Assembly (NCBI GenBank): GCA_023423715.1
Contig: JAFAFC010000039.1
Span: 62,001 to 126,000, forward strand
Direction: 5' to 3'
DNA from: Bacteroidota bacterium
GTDB lineage: Bacteria > Bacteroidota > Bacteroidia > Flavobacteriales > Weeksellaceae
Length of the DNA: 64,000 nt
Under the pieces are notes generated by a model that was not told the DNA's origin, searched no databases, and was given only the letters and a program-made list of their open reading frames with translations. Numbering within the stretch: the first letter of the stretch is position 1; each line of letters begins with the position of its first letter. The position numbers and the translations under genes were made by a program. Of this stretch, positions 49,783-59,209 are shown in pieces.

Positions 49783-50748
49783 ATGGCGGTGAAAACTCCG
49801 AAGATCTTAACCAAAATCAAGAAATTTCTGAGCAGTATTTACATTCCTTTTTTAGGAATTTCACTTTTCAAGTTATTCGAAGTTTACGGTTCAGGTATTT
49901 TTAAAAACCAAATAGGGAAGCAGGCTGCGAGCATTTCGTGGGCTTTTTTCTTGAGTCTTTTTCCGTTTTTATTGTTCATGCTTTCGCTCTTGCCGTTTCT
50001 ACCGCATTACGACAAATTGCAATTTTATATTTTTGATGTTCTCCTCCCGAATATCCTTCCCGAAAACATTTTGTATGATGTAACCGATTATTTGGAGAAT
50101 TATATTATCCCAAACCTGAAAAACATTAATAATCTAACGATTTTGTTTGCGTTAATTTTTGGGACAAACGGAACCCATTCTTTGATTAATGGATTTAACG
50201 AAAACACGAATTTAAAGCGTAATTTTCTCAAGGAATACACCATTTCTATGGTGATTACGATTGCGTTTATCGCGTTGATTATTTTAACCTTCCTTGGAAT
50301 TTACTACAGTGAAGTTGTTTTAAAACTTTTCACCCCAAATTTCGAATTGTCGTGGCTAGTACAAAACCTTTCGAAAATTATTGGGTATTTCTCATTCCCT
50401 GTTTTCTATTTTGTTTTGCTAAGCCTTTTCTATTGGGTGGGTTGTCTGAAAATCACGCGGTGGAAAGAAGCCGTTCCCGGAGCGGTTTTAACAACCATTT
50501 TATTTATTGCGTTAACGTATTTCTTTGCCATTTATCTATCGAATTTCGCACGATACAACGTCTTCTATGGATCGATTGGTTCCATTATCATCGTTATGAT
50601 TTGGGTGAATATCAACATCATTCTCATTCTTTTGGGGAACGAGTTGAACATCACATTAAAGAAAATGCGTCTTGAAAAGATGATCGCCGACGAAATGGCC
50701 GCGCGAAATCAAGAATCGGAACTAAATACTTCTGCAACTGAAGTTTAA
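49783..50748 (+). CDS. YihY/BrkB family inner membrane protein
   Basis: A 321-residue protein with six predicted helices of the YihY/UPF0761 family (once thought to be RNase BN, now regarded as membrane proteins of uncertain, possibly transport, role). Hallmarks are AASISWAFFLSLFPFLLFML, NGTHSLINGFNENTNLK and the end WVNINIILILLGNELN. The ATG at 49783 is chosen; the earlier TTG at 49762 lies in the promoter box. Convergent with nhaA, 17 bases apart. Confidence 0.87.
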   Translation: MAVKTPKILTKIKKFLSSIYIPFLGISLFKLFEVYGSGIFKNQIGKQAASISWAFFLSLFPFLLFMLSLLPFLPHYDKLQFYIFDVLLPNILPENILYDVTDYLENYIIPNLKNINNLTILFALIFGTNGTHSLINGFNENTNLKRNFLKEYTISMVITIAFIALIILTFLGIYYSEVVLKLFTPNFELSWLVQNLSKIIGYFSFPVFYFVLLSLFYWVGCLKITRWKEAVPGAVLTTILFIALTYFFAIYLSNFARYNVFYGSIGSIIIVMIWVNINIILILLGNELNITLKKMRLEKMIADEMAARNQESELNTSATEV

Positions 50749-50765
50749 ATTCAGCAAAAAATTAA

Positions 50766-51953
50766 TTACAAATTCGTTTCGATATCTTTCATCGGATACT
50801 TTTTCGCAGCTTTACTCAAAATGATATAGCCTGCAAATCCCGAAATGATGGAAGCAAATAGAATCGCAAATTTACCTTCCGCTTGAATTTCCGCATGACC
50901 TTTAAAGGAAAGTAAGGCAATGAAAATGGACATGGTAAACCCGATTCCCGCCAAAAATCCTGTCCCAATCATATGAGCCCAATTGCTGTGAAGTGGGAGC
51001 GAACTGATTTTAGATTTGATAGCAACGAATGAAAACGCGCAAATTCCGATTACTTTTCCGGCAAAAAGTCCAAGAATAATTCCTAAACCAAAGGTTGAAA
51101 ATAAACCTTCAACCATACCTTTTTGGAACATGATGTTCGTATTGGCTAAAGCGAAAATCGGCATAATGATAAAATTCACCGGGAGATGAAGCTTTTGCTC
51201 TAATTTTTCCAGCGGCGAAATTTCCGTGACTGAAACATTGGTTGGAATCGTGAATGCTAATAAGACGCCAGCAATAGTCGCGTGAATTCCCGAATGATGC
51301 ATAAAGTACCACAATAAAATTCCAGGAACGATATAGAAAATATGCTTTGTTACCTTGAAATAATTTAACGCAATCAAAACTAAAATAATCAATCCCGAAA
51401 GTCCTAAATACATCCATTCTAGATTATCTGTGTAGAAAATCGCAATAACTAAAATCGCACCCAAATCATCTACAATAGCTAATGCTGCAAGGAAAATTTT
51501 CACCGATGCCGGAACTTTACTTCCAAGCATAGAAACGATGGCTAACGAAAACGCAATGTCTGTCGCCATCGGGATTCCCCAACCGTTTGCGTAAGGAGTT
51601 CCGTAATTCAACAAATAGAAAATTCCCGCAGGAACAACCATTCCACCAATTGCTGCGAAAATAGGCAATGAAGCGTTTTTAAAACTTGACAATTCCCCTT
51701 CAACAATTTCCCGTTTAATTTCTAAACCAACAAGTAAGAAGAAAATCGCCATCAATCCATCGTTTATCCAAACGCTGATACTGTAATTAAGATGGAAAAT
51801 TTCTGTACCGACTTTTTTGTCTAGAAAATTTTGAAAAGGAATTCCCCATTCGGAATTGGCAACGAGTAGCGAAACCAAAACGCAAAGAATTAAAAGGATT
51901 CCTGATGATTGAGAACTGTGGAAAAATTTGTTGAAATACTGAGTTAATGTCAT
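50766..51953 (-). CDS. nhaA: Na+/H+ antiporter NhaA
   Basis: A 395-residue inner-membrane antiporter with twelve helices that expels sodium in exchange for protons. The paired aspartates of the ion site are in LAIVDDLGAILVIAIFY, corresponding to Asp163/Asp164 of E. coli; WINDGLMAIFFLLVGLEIKRE is the conserved N-terminal block and GIGFTMSIFIALLSF the C-terminal one. It starts 17 bases after the spoT gene, so the salt antiporter and the stringent-response enzyme share a transcript. Confidence 0.96.
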   Translation of the reverse strand: MTLTQYFNKFFHSSQSSGILLILCVLVSLLVANSEWGIPFQNFLDKKVGTEIFHLNYSISVWINDGLMAIFFLLVGLEIKREIVEGELSSFKNASLPIFAAIGGMVVPAGIFYLLNYGTPYANGWGIPMATDIAFSLAIVSMLGSKVPASVKIFLAALAIVDDLGAILVIAIFYTDNLEWMYLGLSGLIILVLIALNYFKVTKHIFYIVPGILLWYFMHHSGIHATIAGVLLAFTIPTNVSVTEISPLEKLEQKLHLPVNFIIMPIFALANTNIMFQKGMVEGLFSTFGLGIILGLFAGKVIGICAFSFVAIKSKISSLPLHSNWAHMIGTGFLAGIGFTMSIFIALLSFKGHAEIQAEGKFAILFASIISGFAGYIILSKAAKKYPMKDIETNL

Positions 51954-51970
51954 GAATTCTATTTATAGGT

Positions 51971-54187
51971 TTAGAGTCTCTTCACTTTGGAAACTCCGGT
52001 AATATTTTTTAGTTTTTTAAAGGTTTCTTCGAGCTGACTTCTATTTTTAACTTCCAAGTTGATACTTCCAGTGAAAATTCCATTGTTGGATTCTATGGAC
52101 ATACTCTTCATATCCAAGTTCATGGAATTGGAAATAACTTGGGTAATATCGTTAATCATCCCCATACGGTCGAGACCTTCAATTTCGATTTTAATTCTAT
52201 TTTTGAAACTTTCCTCGTTCACCCATTTCGCAGGAATTACACGATAATCGTATTGTGCACGCAGGTTAATAGCATTAGGACAGTTGTCACTATGGACTTT
52301 GATTCCTTCCGAAATCGTGATGAATCCAAAAATTTTGTCACCTGGAAGAACCGTACAGCATTTTGCAAAGGTGTAGTTTAATTTTTCCTCATCTTTTCCA
52401 AAAACAATCATGTCGAGATTGGTTTCTGGAGCTTCTTCGTAGGTGCTATTTTTATTTGGAGACTTTCGGAATCTAGAAAGTAAATTATTCAATACATTTT
52501 TACTTTCCACATATTTTCGGATGCTCGAAGCATCCAAACTTCCGTCTTGAAAACCTAAAAATAAGTCTTGAGATGTTTTCAGACCGAAGAATTTTTGCAT
52601 TTTGTTGATTTCCTCATCATTGAAATTTAATTTCGCATGACGAAGTTTTCGTTGCATAATCTCTTTTCCTTCTTCAACCAACGAGCTTTTCTCAGAATTT
52701 AGGAAGGCCTTGATTTTTGATTTGGCTTTGGACGTTACTACAAAATCCAACCAATCAATTTTTGGTTTTTGATTTTGTGAAGATAAAATATCCATTTGAT
52801 CGCCATTCTGAAGCACATAGGAAATCGGAACTAACTTTCCATTAACTTTTGCACCCAAACATTTCATTCCTAAATCCGAATGAACGGAGAAAGCAAAATC
52901 CAATGCTGTTGCACCTTTCGGAAGAATTTTGATTTCACCTTTTGGTGTAAAAACAAAAACTTCTTTCGAATATAAATTAAGCTTAATGTCATCCAAGAAA
53001 TCATTGGTGGAGTAGGATTGCTGATTTTCTAAAACTTCGCGAATTTCTTTTACCCAATGCTCAAAATTCTTTTCATCCGAATTAATTTCTTCTTGTTTTT
53101 TGAAGCCTTCTTTATATTTGTAATGTGCTGCAACGCCTTTTTCTGCAATATCATCCATTCTTTCGGAACGAATTTGCACCTCAATCCATTTTTTGTCAGG
53201 ACCTAAAACCGTTAAATGCAAACTTTCGTAACCCGTTGCTCGGGGCTGGGTAATCCAATCACGCATTCGCGAAGGATTCGAATGATAAAGGTCGGTAACG
53301 ATCGAATAAATCTTCCAAGCGAGGAATTTCTCGTTTTTCAGATCTGATTTATATGTAATTCGAATGGCATAATTGTCAAAAACTTCTTCGAAGGTAACGC
53401 CTTGCTTTAGCATTTTTCGATAAATAGACGAAATTGCTTTTGCTCGGCCTTTAATACTGAAATTTAAACCTTCGGCACTTAACTGCTCCGAAACTTCTTT
53501 TTTAAACTCTTCAATATATTTTTCACGTTGCTCTTCGGCAAGTTCTAGTTTGCTTACAATTTCATTATAAACATCTGGATTATTATATTTTAGAGAAAGA
53601 TCTTCAAGCTCTGATTTAATATTGTACAAACCTAAACGGTGAGCCAATGGCGAGTAAATATATACCGTTTCCGATGCAATTTTCTTTTGTTTATCAGGTG
53701 CCATGCTGTCCAACGTTCGCATGTTGTGAAGTCGGTCTGCAATTTTTACCAATATAACTCGGAAATCTTCTGAAAGTGTCAACAAAAGTTTACGATAATT
53801 CTCCGATTGAGCCGAAATGTTTTGGTTGGTCATCACGGAGATCTTCGTCAATCCTTGAACAATATCGGCGATTTTTTTTCCAAAAATTTTCTTGAGATCA
53901 TCGTAGGTATAATCAGAATCTTCGATAACATCGTGCAAAAGTGCACAAGCAATGGAAGTTGCACCGAGACCAATTTCCTCAGCGACAATTTTTGCAACAG
54001 CAATAGGATGGAAGATATAAGGTTCACCCGTTTTTCTCCTTTGATCTTTGTGTGCGTCTAGGGCAATGTCAAAAGCTTTACGAATGAGTTTGTTATTTTC
54101 TTCATCAAGTGTGCGGTAGGTATTGGAAATCAAATCTTTGTATCGAGCAGAGATTTCCTTATTTTCTTGTTCTATATCGTATGCCAT
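51971..54187 (-). CDS. Bifunctional (p)ppGpp synthetase/hydrolase
   Basis: A 738-residue long RelA/SpoT homologue that makes and degrades the alarmone (p)ppGpp. The HD hydrolase domain is intact (His60 and His85-Asp86 in CALLHDVIEDSD), so hydrolysis is expected. The synthetase region follows (DNYAIRITYKS, RMRDWITQPRATGYESLHLTV, EVQIRSERMDDIAEKG), then TGS (VFTPKGEIKILPKGATALDFAFSVH), a helical/zinc-finger-like part and a C-terminal ACT domain (IEGLDRMGMINDITQVI). This is the Rel/SpoT type. nhaA follows on the same transcript. Confidence 0.95.
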   Translation of the reverse strand: MAYDIEQENKEISARYKDLISNTYRTLDEENNKLIRKAFDIALDAHKDQRRKTGEPYIFHPIAVAKIVAEEIGLGATSIACALLHDVIEDSDYTYDDLKKIFGKKIADIVQGLTKISVMTNQNISAQSENYRKLLLTLSEDFRVILVKIADRLHNMRTLDSMAPDKQKKIASETVYIYSPLAHRLGLYNIKSELEDLSLKYNNPDVYNEIVSKLELAEEQREKYIEEFKKEVSEQLSAEGLNFSIKGRAKAISSIYRKMLKQGVTFEEVFDNYAIRITYKSDLKNEKFLAWKIYSIVTDLYHSNPSRMRDWITQPRATGYESLHLTVLGPDKKWIEVQIRSERMDDIAEKGVAAHYKYKEGFKKQEEINSDEKNFEHWVKEIREVLENQQSYSTNDFLDDIKLNLYSKEVFVFTPKGEIKILPKGATALDFAFSVHSDLGMKCLGAKVNGKLVPISYVLQNGDQMDILSSQNQKPKIDWLDFVVTSKAKSKIKAFLNSEKSSLVEEGKEIMQRKLRHAKLNFNDEEINKMQKFFGLKTSQDLFLGFQDGSLDASSIRKYVESKNVLNNLLSRFRKSPNKNSTYEEAPETNLDMIVFGKDEEKLNYTFAKCCTVLPGDKIFGFITISEGIKVHSDNCPNAINLRAQYDYRVIPAKWVNEESFKNRIKIEIEGLDRMGMINDITQVISNSMNLDMKSMSIESNNGIFTGSINLEVKNRSQLEETFKKLKNITGVSKVKRL

Positions 54188-54259
54188 ATTCTATTAGCAA
54201 TTCTAACAGACGAAAATACGAAAAATCAGGCAAAATTTGGGATGAAAATTGGGAAAATG

Positions 54260-54292
54260 TTTGGTCTTAACTCAGTTTATTTGCTATTTTTG
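54260..54292 (+). promoter_or_regulatory. Promoter of the OmpA lipoprotein gene
   Basis: TTTG (54260-54263), 21 bases, then TATTTTTG (54285-54292), a perfect -7 box; the ATG follows at 54312. It lies inside the longer open frame from 54249 and rules that start out. Confidence 0.72.
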
Positions 54293-54311
54293 GAAAATTA
54301 AATTTACAATA

Positions 54312-54962
54312 ATGAAAAAAGTATTATTAGGGATATCTATCGCAGCTCTAGTCGTAAGTTGTAAAAAAGTTCCAGACGGAAGTAATAAAGGGAGAATCAA
54401 GTTAGAAGATGGTGTAGAACGTTATTCTGAAGATCCTCAAGGTGGTGAGCATGATGCTGCCCACGCTTCAGGAGCAGGAGAACATGCTTCTTTGGTTGAT
54501 GTTGATTTAAACGGGGTTGCTCTTAAAGGAAAAGCAAACGGGATGGAATCTCAATTGATTACTTTCTTAAAAGATGGTTCGTACACAAAAGCAGCTGACG
54601 ATGCCGCTTTGAAAGATCGTTGGTTTGATTTTGATAATATTACATTCAAAATGGGATCTTCTACACAATTAGAAGCAGGTTCTGATGTTCAGCTGAAAAA
54701 CTTAGCCGCTATTTTGAAAGCGTATCCAGATTCAAAAATCAAAATTGGTGGATATACAGATAAAACAGGTGATGAAGCCGTTAATACTAAAATTTCAACC
54801 GAAAGAGCAAAATTTATTAGTGCTGAACTTGGTAAATTAGGTGTTGGTGCACAAGTTGTTTCTGCGGAAGGTTACGGAAGCAAATTTGCTACGGTTCCTG
54901 CAGATGCAAGCGATGCTGAAAGAGCTAAAGATAGAAGATTAGCTGTTCGATTTACAAAATAA
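54312..54962 (+). CDS. OmpA family lipoprotein (peptidoglycan-binding domain)
   Basis: A 216-residue outer-membrane lipoprotein. The signal ends in LVVSC with Cys17 lipidated. A short acidic/His-rich linker leads to an OmpA C-terminal domain (about residues 105-216), with DNITFKMGSSTQLEAGSDVQLKNL cut by shorter blocks such as IKIGGYTDKTGD and AEGYGSKF, and the terminal DRRLAVRF; the Asp and Arg of this domain bind diaminopimelate in peptidoglycan. It anchors the outer membrane to the wall, Pal-like. Promoter and terminator flank it closely, so it is a single-gene unit and probably well expressed. Confidence 0.9.
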   Translation: MKKVLLGISIAALVVSCKKVPDGSNKGRIKLEDGVERYSEDPQGGEHDAAHASGAGEHASLVDVDLNGVALKGKANGMESQLITFLKDGSYTKAADDAALKDRWFDFDNITFKMGSSTQLEAGSDVQLKNLAAILKAYPDSKIKIGGYTDKTGDEAVNTKISTERAKFISAELGKLGVGAQVVSAEGYGSKFATVPADASDAERAKDRRLAVRFTK

Positions 54963-54982
54963 AAGTACTTTTTATATCATAG

Positions 54983-55012
54983 AATGTCTTGCTTTTGCAA
55001 GACATTTTTTTT
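54983..55012 (+). terminator. Terminator of the OmpA lipoprotein gene
   Basis: A 10-bp perfect stem (54983-54992 and 54997-55006), TTTT loop, then eight T. Confidence 0.9.
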
Positions 55013-55036
55013 AATTTTAACCCAAATCAAAATTAA

Positions 55037-56419
55037 ATGCAAAAGACATTAGATTACATTAATCAAAACAAAGATCGTTATGTTGAAGAGCTTTTCGAGT
55101 TACTTCGAATTGCTTCTATTTCTGCGGATCCAGTGTATAAAAATGAAGTATTGCAATGTGCAGATAAAGTTGCAGAACATCTTAAAAATGCAGGCGCAGA
55201 TCAAGTAGAAGTTTGTCAAACGAAAGGTTATCCTATTGTTTATGGAGAGAAAATTCTAGATAAAAACTTACCGACAGTTCTAGTATACGGACATTATGAT
55301 GTTCAACCACCAGATCCATTGGATTTATGGAAAAAACCACCTTTTGAGCCGTACATTGAGAAAACAGAACTTCATCCAGATGGAGCGATTTTCGCTCGTG
55401 GTTCTGCGGACGATAAAGGTCAGTTTTTCATGCATGTGAAAGCGTTTGAAGCGATGATGAAAACGGATATGCTTCCTTGTAATGTGAAATTCATTTTAGA
55501 AGGGGAAGAAGAAGTTGGATCGGTTAGTTTAGGTGATTTTGTTAATGAAAATAAGGAGAAATTAGCTTGTGATTGCATCTTGATTTCGGATACGCATATT
55601 TATTCTAACGAGCAACCAACGGTAACGACGGGACTTCGTGGATTGAGCTATGTTGAAGTTGAAGTGGAAGGTCCAAATCGTGATTTACATTCTGGTTTGT
55701 ACGGTGGAGCAGTTCCTAATCCGATTCACGTTTTATCAAGAATGATTGCTGATTTAATTGATGATAAAGGACATATCACTATTGATGGATTCTACGATAA
55801 TGTTGAAGTTGTTTCTGATGCCGAAAGAGCGGATATGAATAAGTTGAAAGACAATCCTGAGGAATTCAAAAAATCAATTGGGTTAAAAGGTGTTGAAGGC
55901 GAAGAAGGCTATACAACTTTGGAAAGAACATCGATTCGCCCAACGTTAGACTGCAACGGAATTTGGGGTGGTTACACAGGTGAAGGTGCGAAAACCGTTA
56001 TTCCATCAAAAGCATTTGCAAAAATCTCCATGCGTTTGGTTCCGTATCAAACTCCAGAAGAAATTACAGAAAAATTCACGAAATACTTCGAGAAAATTGC
56101 TCCAGATAACGTAAAAGTAACGGTTCGTCCGCATCACGGAGGAATGCCTTATGTTTTGCCTAGCGATACCAAAGAATTTTTAGCTGCTAAACAAGCAATG
56201 GAACAAGCGTTTGGAAAAGAGGTTTTACCATACAGAAGTGGAGGAAGTATTCCTATTACAGCGATGTTCGAGAAAGTTTTGGGTGCAAAATCAGTGTTGA
56301 TGGGATTCGGACTGGATTCGGATGCGATTCACTCACCAAATGAGCATTACGGTTTGTTTAATTTCTATAAAGGAATTGAAAGTATTCCGTTGTTTTTTGA
56401 AAATTATTCAAAGGCATAG
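55037..56419 (+). CDS. M20 family dipeptidase (CNDP/DUG1-like)
   Basis: A 460-residue dizinc dipeptidase of the M20 family that hydrolyses dipeptides in the cytoplasm. Metal sites are visible: His86 and Asp88 (YGHYDVQP), bridging Asp125 (RGSADDKGQ) and the catalytic/metal glutamates in LEGEEEVGS (about 155-162). The central lid domain contains GPNRDLHSGLYGG, and HSPNEHY near the end supplies the last histidine. Dipeptide range not determinable. Separate terminator follows. Confidence 0.93.
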   Translation: MQKTLDYINQNKDRYVEELFELLRIASISADPVYKNEVLQCADKVAEHLKNAGADQVEVCQTKGYPIVYGEKILDKNLPTVLVYGHYDVQPPDPLDLWKKPPFEPYIEKTELHPDGAIFARGSADDKGQFFMHVKAFEAMMKTDMLPCNVKFILEGEEEVGSVSLGDFVNENKEKLACDCILISDTHIYSNEQPTVTTGLRGLSYVEVEVEGPNRDLHSGLYGGAVPNPIHVLSRMIADLIDDKGHITIDGFYDNVEVVSDAERADMNKLKDNPEEFKKSIGLKGVEGEEGYTTLERTSIRPTLDCNGIWGGYTGEGAKTVIPSKAFAKISMRLVPYQTPEEITEKFTKYFEKIAPDNVKVTVRPHHGGMPYVLPSDTKEFLAAKQAMEQAFGKEVLPYRSGGSIPITAMFEKVLGAKSVLMGFGLDSDAIHSPNEHYGLFNFYKGIESIPLFFENYSKA

Positions 56420-56440
56420 AAATTTCAAATCAAATACTAT

Positions 56441-56468
56441 AAAAGCAGTCGATAAGGCTGCTTTTTTT
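56441..56468 (+). terminator. Terminator of the M20 dipeptidase gene
   Basis: A 7-bp stem with one U-G pair (AGCAGTC 56444-56450, GGCTGCT 56456-56462), loop GATAA, A-run before and T-run after. Confidence 0.8.
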
Positions 56469-56536
56469 GTTTTAAAGTTTGTTAAAACCTCGTTTCAAAA
56501 GCAGTCAAAAGTGTATCTTTAAACAAAATAGAAAGT

Positions 56537-57241
56537 ATGAGTTCAAAAGTGGTTTATATCACGGGTGGCACAAAGGGAATTGGCTATGGAATTGCCGAAG
56601 TTTTGTTGAAAAACGGCTATCAAGTGGCGATCAGTGGAAGAAATCAGCAAGGTGTTGATGAAGCGGTTTCGGGTTTATCAAAAATTTCAGATCAAATTCT
56701 AGGTTTGGTTTCGGATGTGACGAGTTACGAAGATGAAGTGAAAGCGATTTCAACTATTGTTTTCCATTTCGGAAAATTGGATGTAAGTATTGCTAATGCC
56801 GGTTTAGGAATTTTCAAAAGCGTTTATGAAATGGAGTTGGACGAATGGAATGCGATGATTGACACCAATTTAACAGGAGTTTTCCATACATTGAAAGCAT
56901 CGGTTCCTCAATTAAAAGAACATAAAGGTTATTTTATTTCGATTGCTTCTTTGGCTGGGATTAATTTCTTTGAAAAGGGAAGTGGCTACAATGCTTCCAA
57001 ATTTGGCGTTGTAGGTTTCACCCAAGCTGCAATGTTAGACCTGCGAAAAGACGATGTTAAAGTAACTACGATACTTCCAGGATCGGTGACTTCACACTTT
57101 AATAATAATGAACCTTCGGAAAAAGATTCATGGAAAATCACTCCAGAAGATGTTGGGATTTTAGTCATGGATATCCTGAAAATGAGCTCTACAATCCTTC
57201 CAAGTAAGATCGAAATTCGACCATTGAAGACTGGGAATTAG
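56537..57241 (+). CDS. Short-chain dehydrogenase/reductase
   Basis: A 234-residue classical SDR. The cofactor loop is TGGTKGIG at 9-16, NAG at 87-89, and the catalytic set is Ser138, Tyr151 and Lys155 (YNASK). An arginine soon after the first strand (SGRN) suggests NADP preference. Substrate unknown; sepiapterin-reductase-like and 3-oxoacyl-reductase-like SDRs share this pattern. A TATCTTTA box (one mismatch) lies at 56514-56521. Confidence 0.9.
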   Translation: MSSKVVYITGGTKGIGYGIAEVLLKNGYQVAISGRNQQGVDEAVSGLSKISDQILGLVSDVTSYEDEVKAISTIVFHFGKLDVSIANAGLGIFKSVYEMELDEWNAMIDTNLTGVFHTLKASVPQLKEHKGYFISIASLAGINFFEKGSGYNASKFGVVGFTQAAMLDLRKDDVKVTTILPGSVTSHFNNNEPSEKDSWKITPEDVGILVMDILKMSSTILPSKIEIRPLKTGN

Positions 57242-57274
57242 TATTTTATGTATGGAATATAAAATTTTAATAAA

Positions 57275-57292
57275 TATTATGCATGCATAATA
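57275..57292. promoter_or_regulatory. 18-bp perfect palindrome upstream of etfBA (candidate operator)
   Basis: TATTATGCATGCATAATA is its own reverse complement over all 18 bases. It ends 10 bases before the probable -7 box of etfB (TATCTTTA, 57303-57310) and covers the place where the -33 element should be. That position is typical of a repressor operator; the binding protein is unknown. Confidence 0.6.
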
Positions 57293-57302
57293 CTTTTATG
57301 TT

Positions 57303-57310
57303 TATCTTTA
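57303..57310 (+). promoter_or_regulatory. Probable -7 box of etfBA
   Basis: TATCTTTA, one mismatch to TAnnTTTG, 33 bases before the etfB ATG. Confidence 0.5.
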
Positions 57311-57343
57311 CCAAAATCAAACTTTAAAAACAATACATCACTT

Positions 57344-58090
57344 ATGAAAATATTAGTTTGTATAAGTAGTGTTCCTGATACTACTTCTAAGATTAATTTT
57401 ACGGCAGACAAATCTGCATTTGATAAAAACGGAATTCAGTGGGTTATTAATCCGTTGGATGAATTTGCATTAACCAAAGCGATTAAATTACAAGCTGCAA
57501 ACGGAGCGAAAGTTACCGTAGTTAATGTAGGAAATACAGATACAGAACCTGTTATCAGAAAAGCATTAGCAATTGGTGCAGATGATGCTGTTCGTGTGAA
57601 TCTAGATCCGAAAGACAGCTATTCTACAGCAAAAGAAATTGTAAGCGTTGCACAAGCAGGTGGTTACGATCTTATCTTGTGTGGTAAAGAATCTATCGAC
57701 TATAACGGTGGTTCGGTTCCAGGAATGATCGCTCAATTATTAGATCAACCTTTCGTAAATGCAGCAGTTGGTTTTGATGTGAATGGAGGCGAAGCTACTG
57801 CAGTTCGTGAAATCGAAGGTGGTAAAGAAACAATTTCTGTAAAACTTCCAGCAGTAGTTGCAGGACAGAAAGGTTTAGTAGATGAGAAAGAATTAATTAT
57901 TCCGAACATGAGAGGGATTATGTCTGCAAGAACAAAGCCTTTGCAAGTTGTAGAGCCGGTTTCTACAGAAGTTCATGTAGAAGGAGTTTCTTACGATAGC
58001 GTTCCACCAAGAGCAGCGGTGAAAATGGTTGCAGCTGATAATCTTGATGAGTTGGTACGTTTGTTACACGAAGAAGCTAAAGTAATTTAA
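57344..58090 (+). CDS. etfB: Electron transfer flavoprotein subunit beta
   Basis: A 248-residue AMP-binding subunit of the heterodimeric electron transfer flavoprotein, which carries electrons from acyl-CoA dehydrogenases to the respiratory chain. Visible features are the N-terminal MKILVCISSVPDT, WVINPLDEFALTKAIKL, the AMP-loop region LILCGKESIDYNGGSVPGMIAQLL and AVVAGQKGLV with its lysine/arginine contacts. etfA follows after 22 bases. The etfBA pair is preceded by an 18-bp perfect palindrome. No acyl-CoA dehydrogenase is in the window. Confidence 0.95.
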   Translation: MKILVCISSVPDTTSKINFTADKSAFDKNGIQWVINPLDEFALTKAIKLQAANGAKVTVVNVGNTDTEPVIRKALAIGADDAVRVNLDPKDSYSTAKEIVSVAQAGGYDLILCGKESIDYNGGSVPGMIAQLLDQPFVNAAVGFDVNGGEATAVREIEGGKETISVKLPAVVAGQKGLVDEKELIIPNMRGIMSARTKPLQVVEPVSTEVHVEGVSYDSVPPRAAVKMVAADNLDELVRLLHEEAKVI

Positions 58091-58112
58091 TTAACTTTTA
58101 AAACTTAGAAAA

Positions 58113-59060
58113 ATGGCAGTATACGTATACGCAGAAAATATAAATGGAGTTTATAAGAAAGCCGCTTTTGAAGCAGTTTCTTATGCAAAAGCAATTGCTG
58201 ATAAAGCAGGAGATACCGTAACAGCAATTACGATTAATCCAACAGATTCTTCAGACGCTTTATATAAATATGGAGCTACGAAAGTTGTTAATGTTAAAGA
58301 TTCTGGTTTAGCTTCTTTTTCGCCTAAAGCTTTTGCTCAAGCGATTGGTGATATTGTGGACGGAAACATTGTTGTTTTCCCACATACAACAGACGCTTCT
58401 TCGATTGCACCGATGTTTTCAGTAGCAAAAAATTATGCTTTGATTACCAATGCAATTGATGCACCTGAAAATTTGGCACCATTCCAAGTAAAAAGAAGAG
58501 CTTTTTCTGGAAAAGGATTTATGCATGCAAAATCAGATTTAGCAAATGTAGTAGTAACCGTTTCTCAAAACGCTTATGGTGTTAAGGAGAATCCAGTTGC
58601 AGGTACTGAAGAAGTGAAAGAAATGACCTTGTCGAATGATGATACGAAAGTTATTTCACACGAACAATCTTCTGGAAAATTAGATTTGAAAGAAGCTGAA
58701 GTAGTTGTTTCTGCAGGTAGAGGGATGAAAGGTCCAGAAAACTGGGGAATGATTGAAGATTTGGCTAATCTTTTAGGTGCAGCAACAGCTTGTTCTAAGC
58801 CGGTTTCTGATATCGGATGGAGACCTCACTCTGAGCACGTTGGACAAACAGGGAAAGCGATTTCTCCAAACTTGTACATCGCCGTAGGAATTTCGGGAGC
58901 TATTCAGCATTTAGCAGGAGTAAACTCATCGAAAACGATTGTGGTGATTAACAACGATCCAGAAGCTCCTTTCTTCAAATCTGCGGATTATGGAGTTGTT
59001 GGAGACGCGTTCCAAATTATTCCCGCGCTTACTGAGAAAATCAAAGCTATTAAAGGATAA
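58113..59060 (+). CDS. etfA: Electron transfer flavoprotein subunit alpha
   Basis: A 315-residue FAD-binding subunit of ETF. The C-terminal FAD domain is complete: VVSAGRGMKGPENW, SKPVSDIGWRPHSEHVGQTGK, LYIAVGISGAIQHLAG and VVINNDPEAPFFKSADYGVVGD. The N-terminal half is the alpha domain that packs against EtfB. Length is normal. Co-transcribed with etfB and closed by a strong terminator. Confidence 0.96.
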   Translation: MAVYVYAENINGVYKKAAFEAVSYAKAIADKAGDTVTAITINPTDSSDALYKYGATKVVNVKDSGLASFSPKAFAQAIGDIVDGNIVVFPHTTDASSIAPMFSVAKNYALITNAIDAPENLAPFQVKRRAFSGKGFMHAKSDLANVVVTVSQNAYGVKENPVAGTEEVKEMTLSNDDTKVISHEQSSGKLDLKEAEVVVSAGRGMKGPENWGMIEDLANLLGAATACSKPVSDIGWRPHSEHVGQTGKAISPNLYIAVGISGAIQHLAGVNSSKTIVVINNDPEAPFFKSADYGVVGDAFQIIPALTEKIKAIKG

Positions 59061-59085
59061 TCGAGAATTCGATTTCAAAATATCT

Positions 59086-59117
59086 AAAATCCAATCTTTC
59101 ACTAGATTGGATTTTTT
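59086..59117 (+). terminator. Terminator of etfBA
   Basis: A 12-bp perfect stem (59086-59097 and 59104-59115), loop TTCACT, followed by further T. Confidence 0.9.
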
Positions 59118-59184
59118 GTTTTCATTTTACTAGTACAAATGTTAATATTTTTAGATTCAAGGTTCAATAATGGAAACTATGTTG

Positions 59185-59192
59185 TATTTTTG
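59185..59192 (+). promoter_or_regulatory. -7 box of the pseudouridine synthase gene
   Basis: TATTTTTG followed by C, 17 bases before the ATG at 59210. Confidence 0.6.
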
Positions 59193-59209
59193 CAAAAATT
59201 TTTTACATA

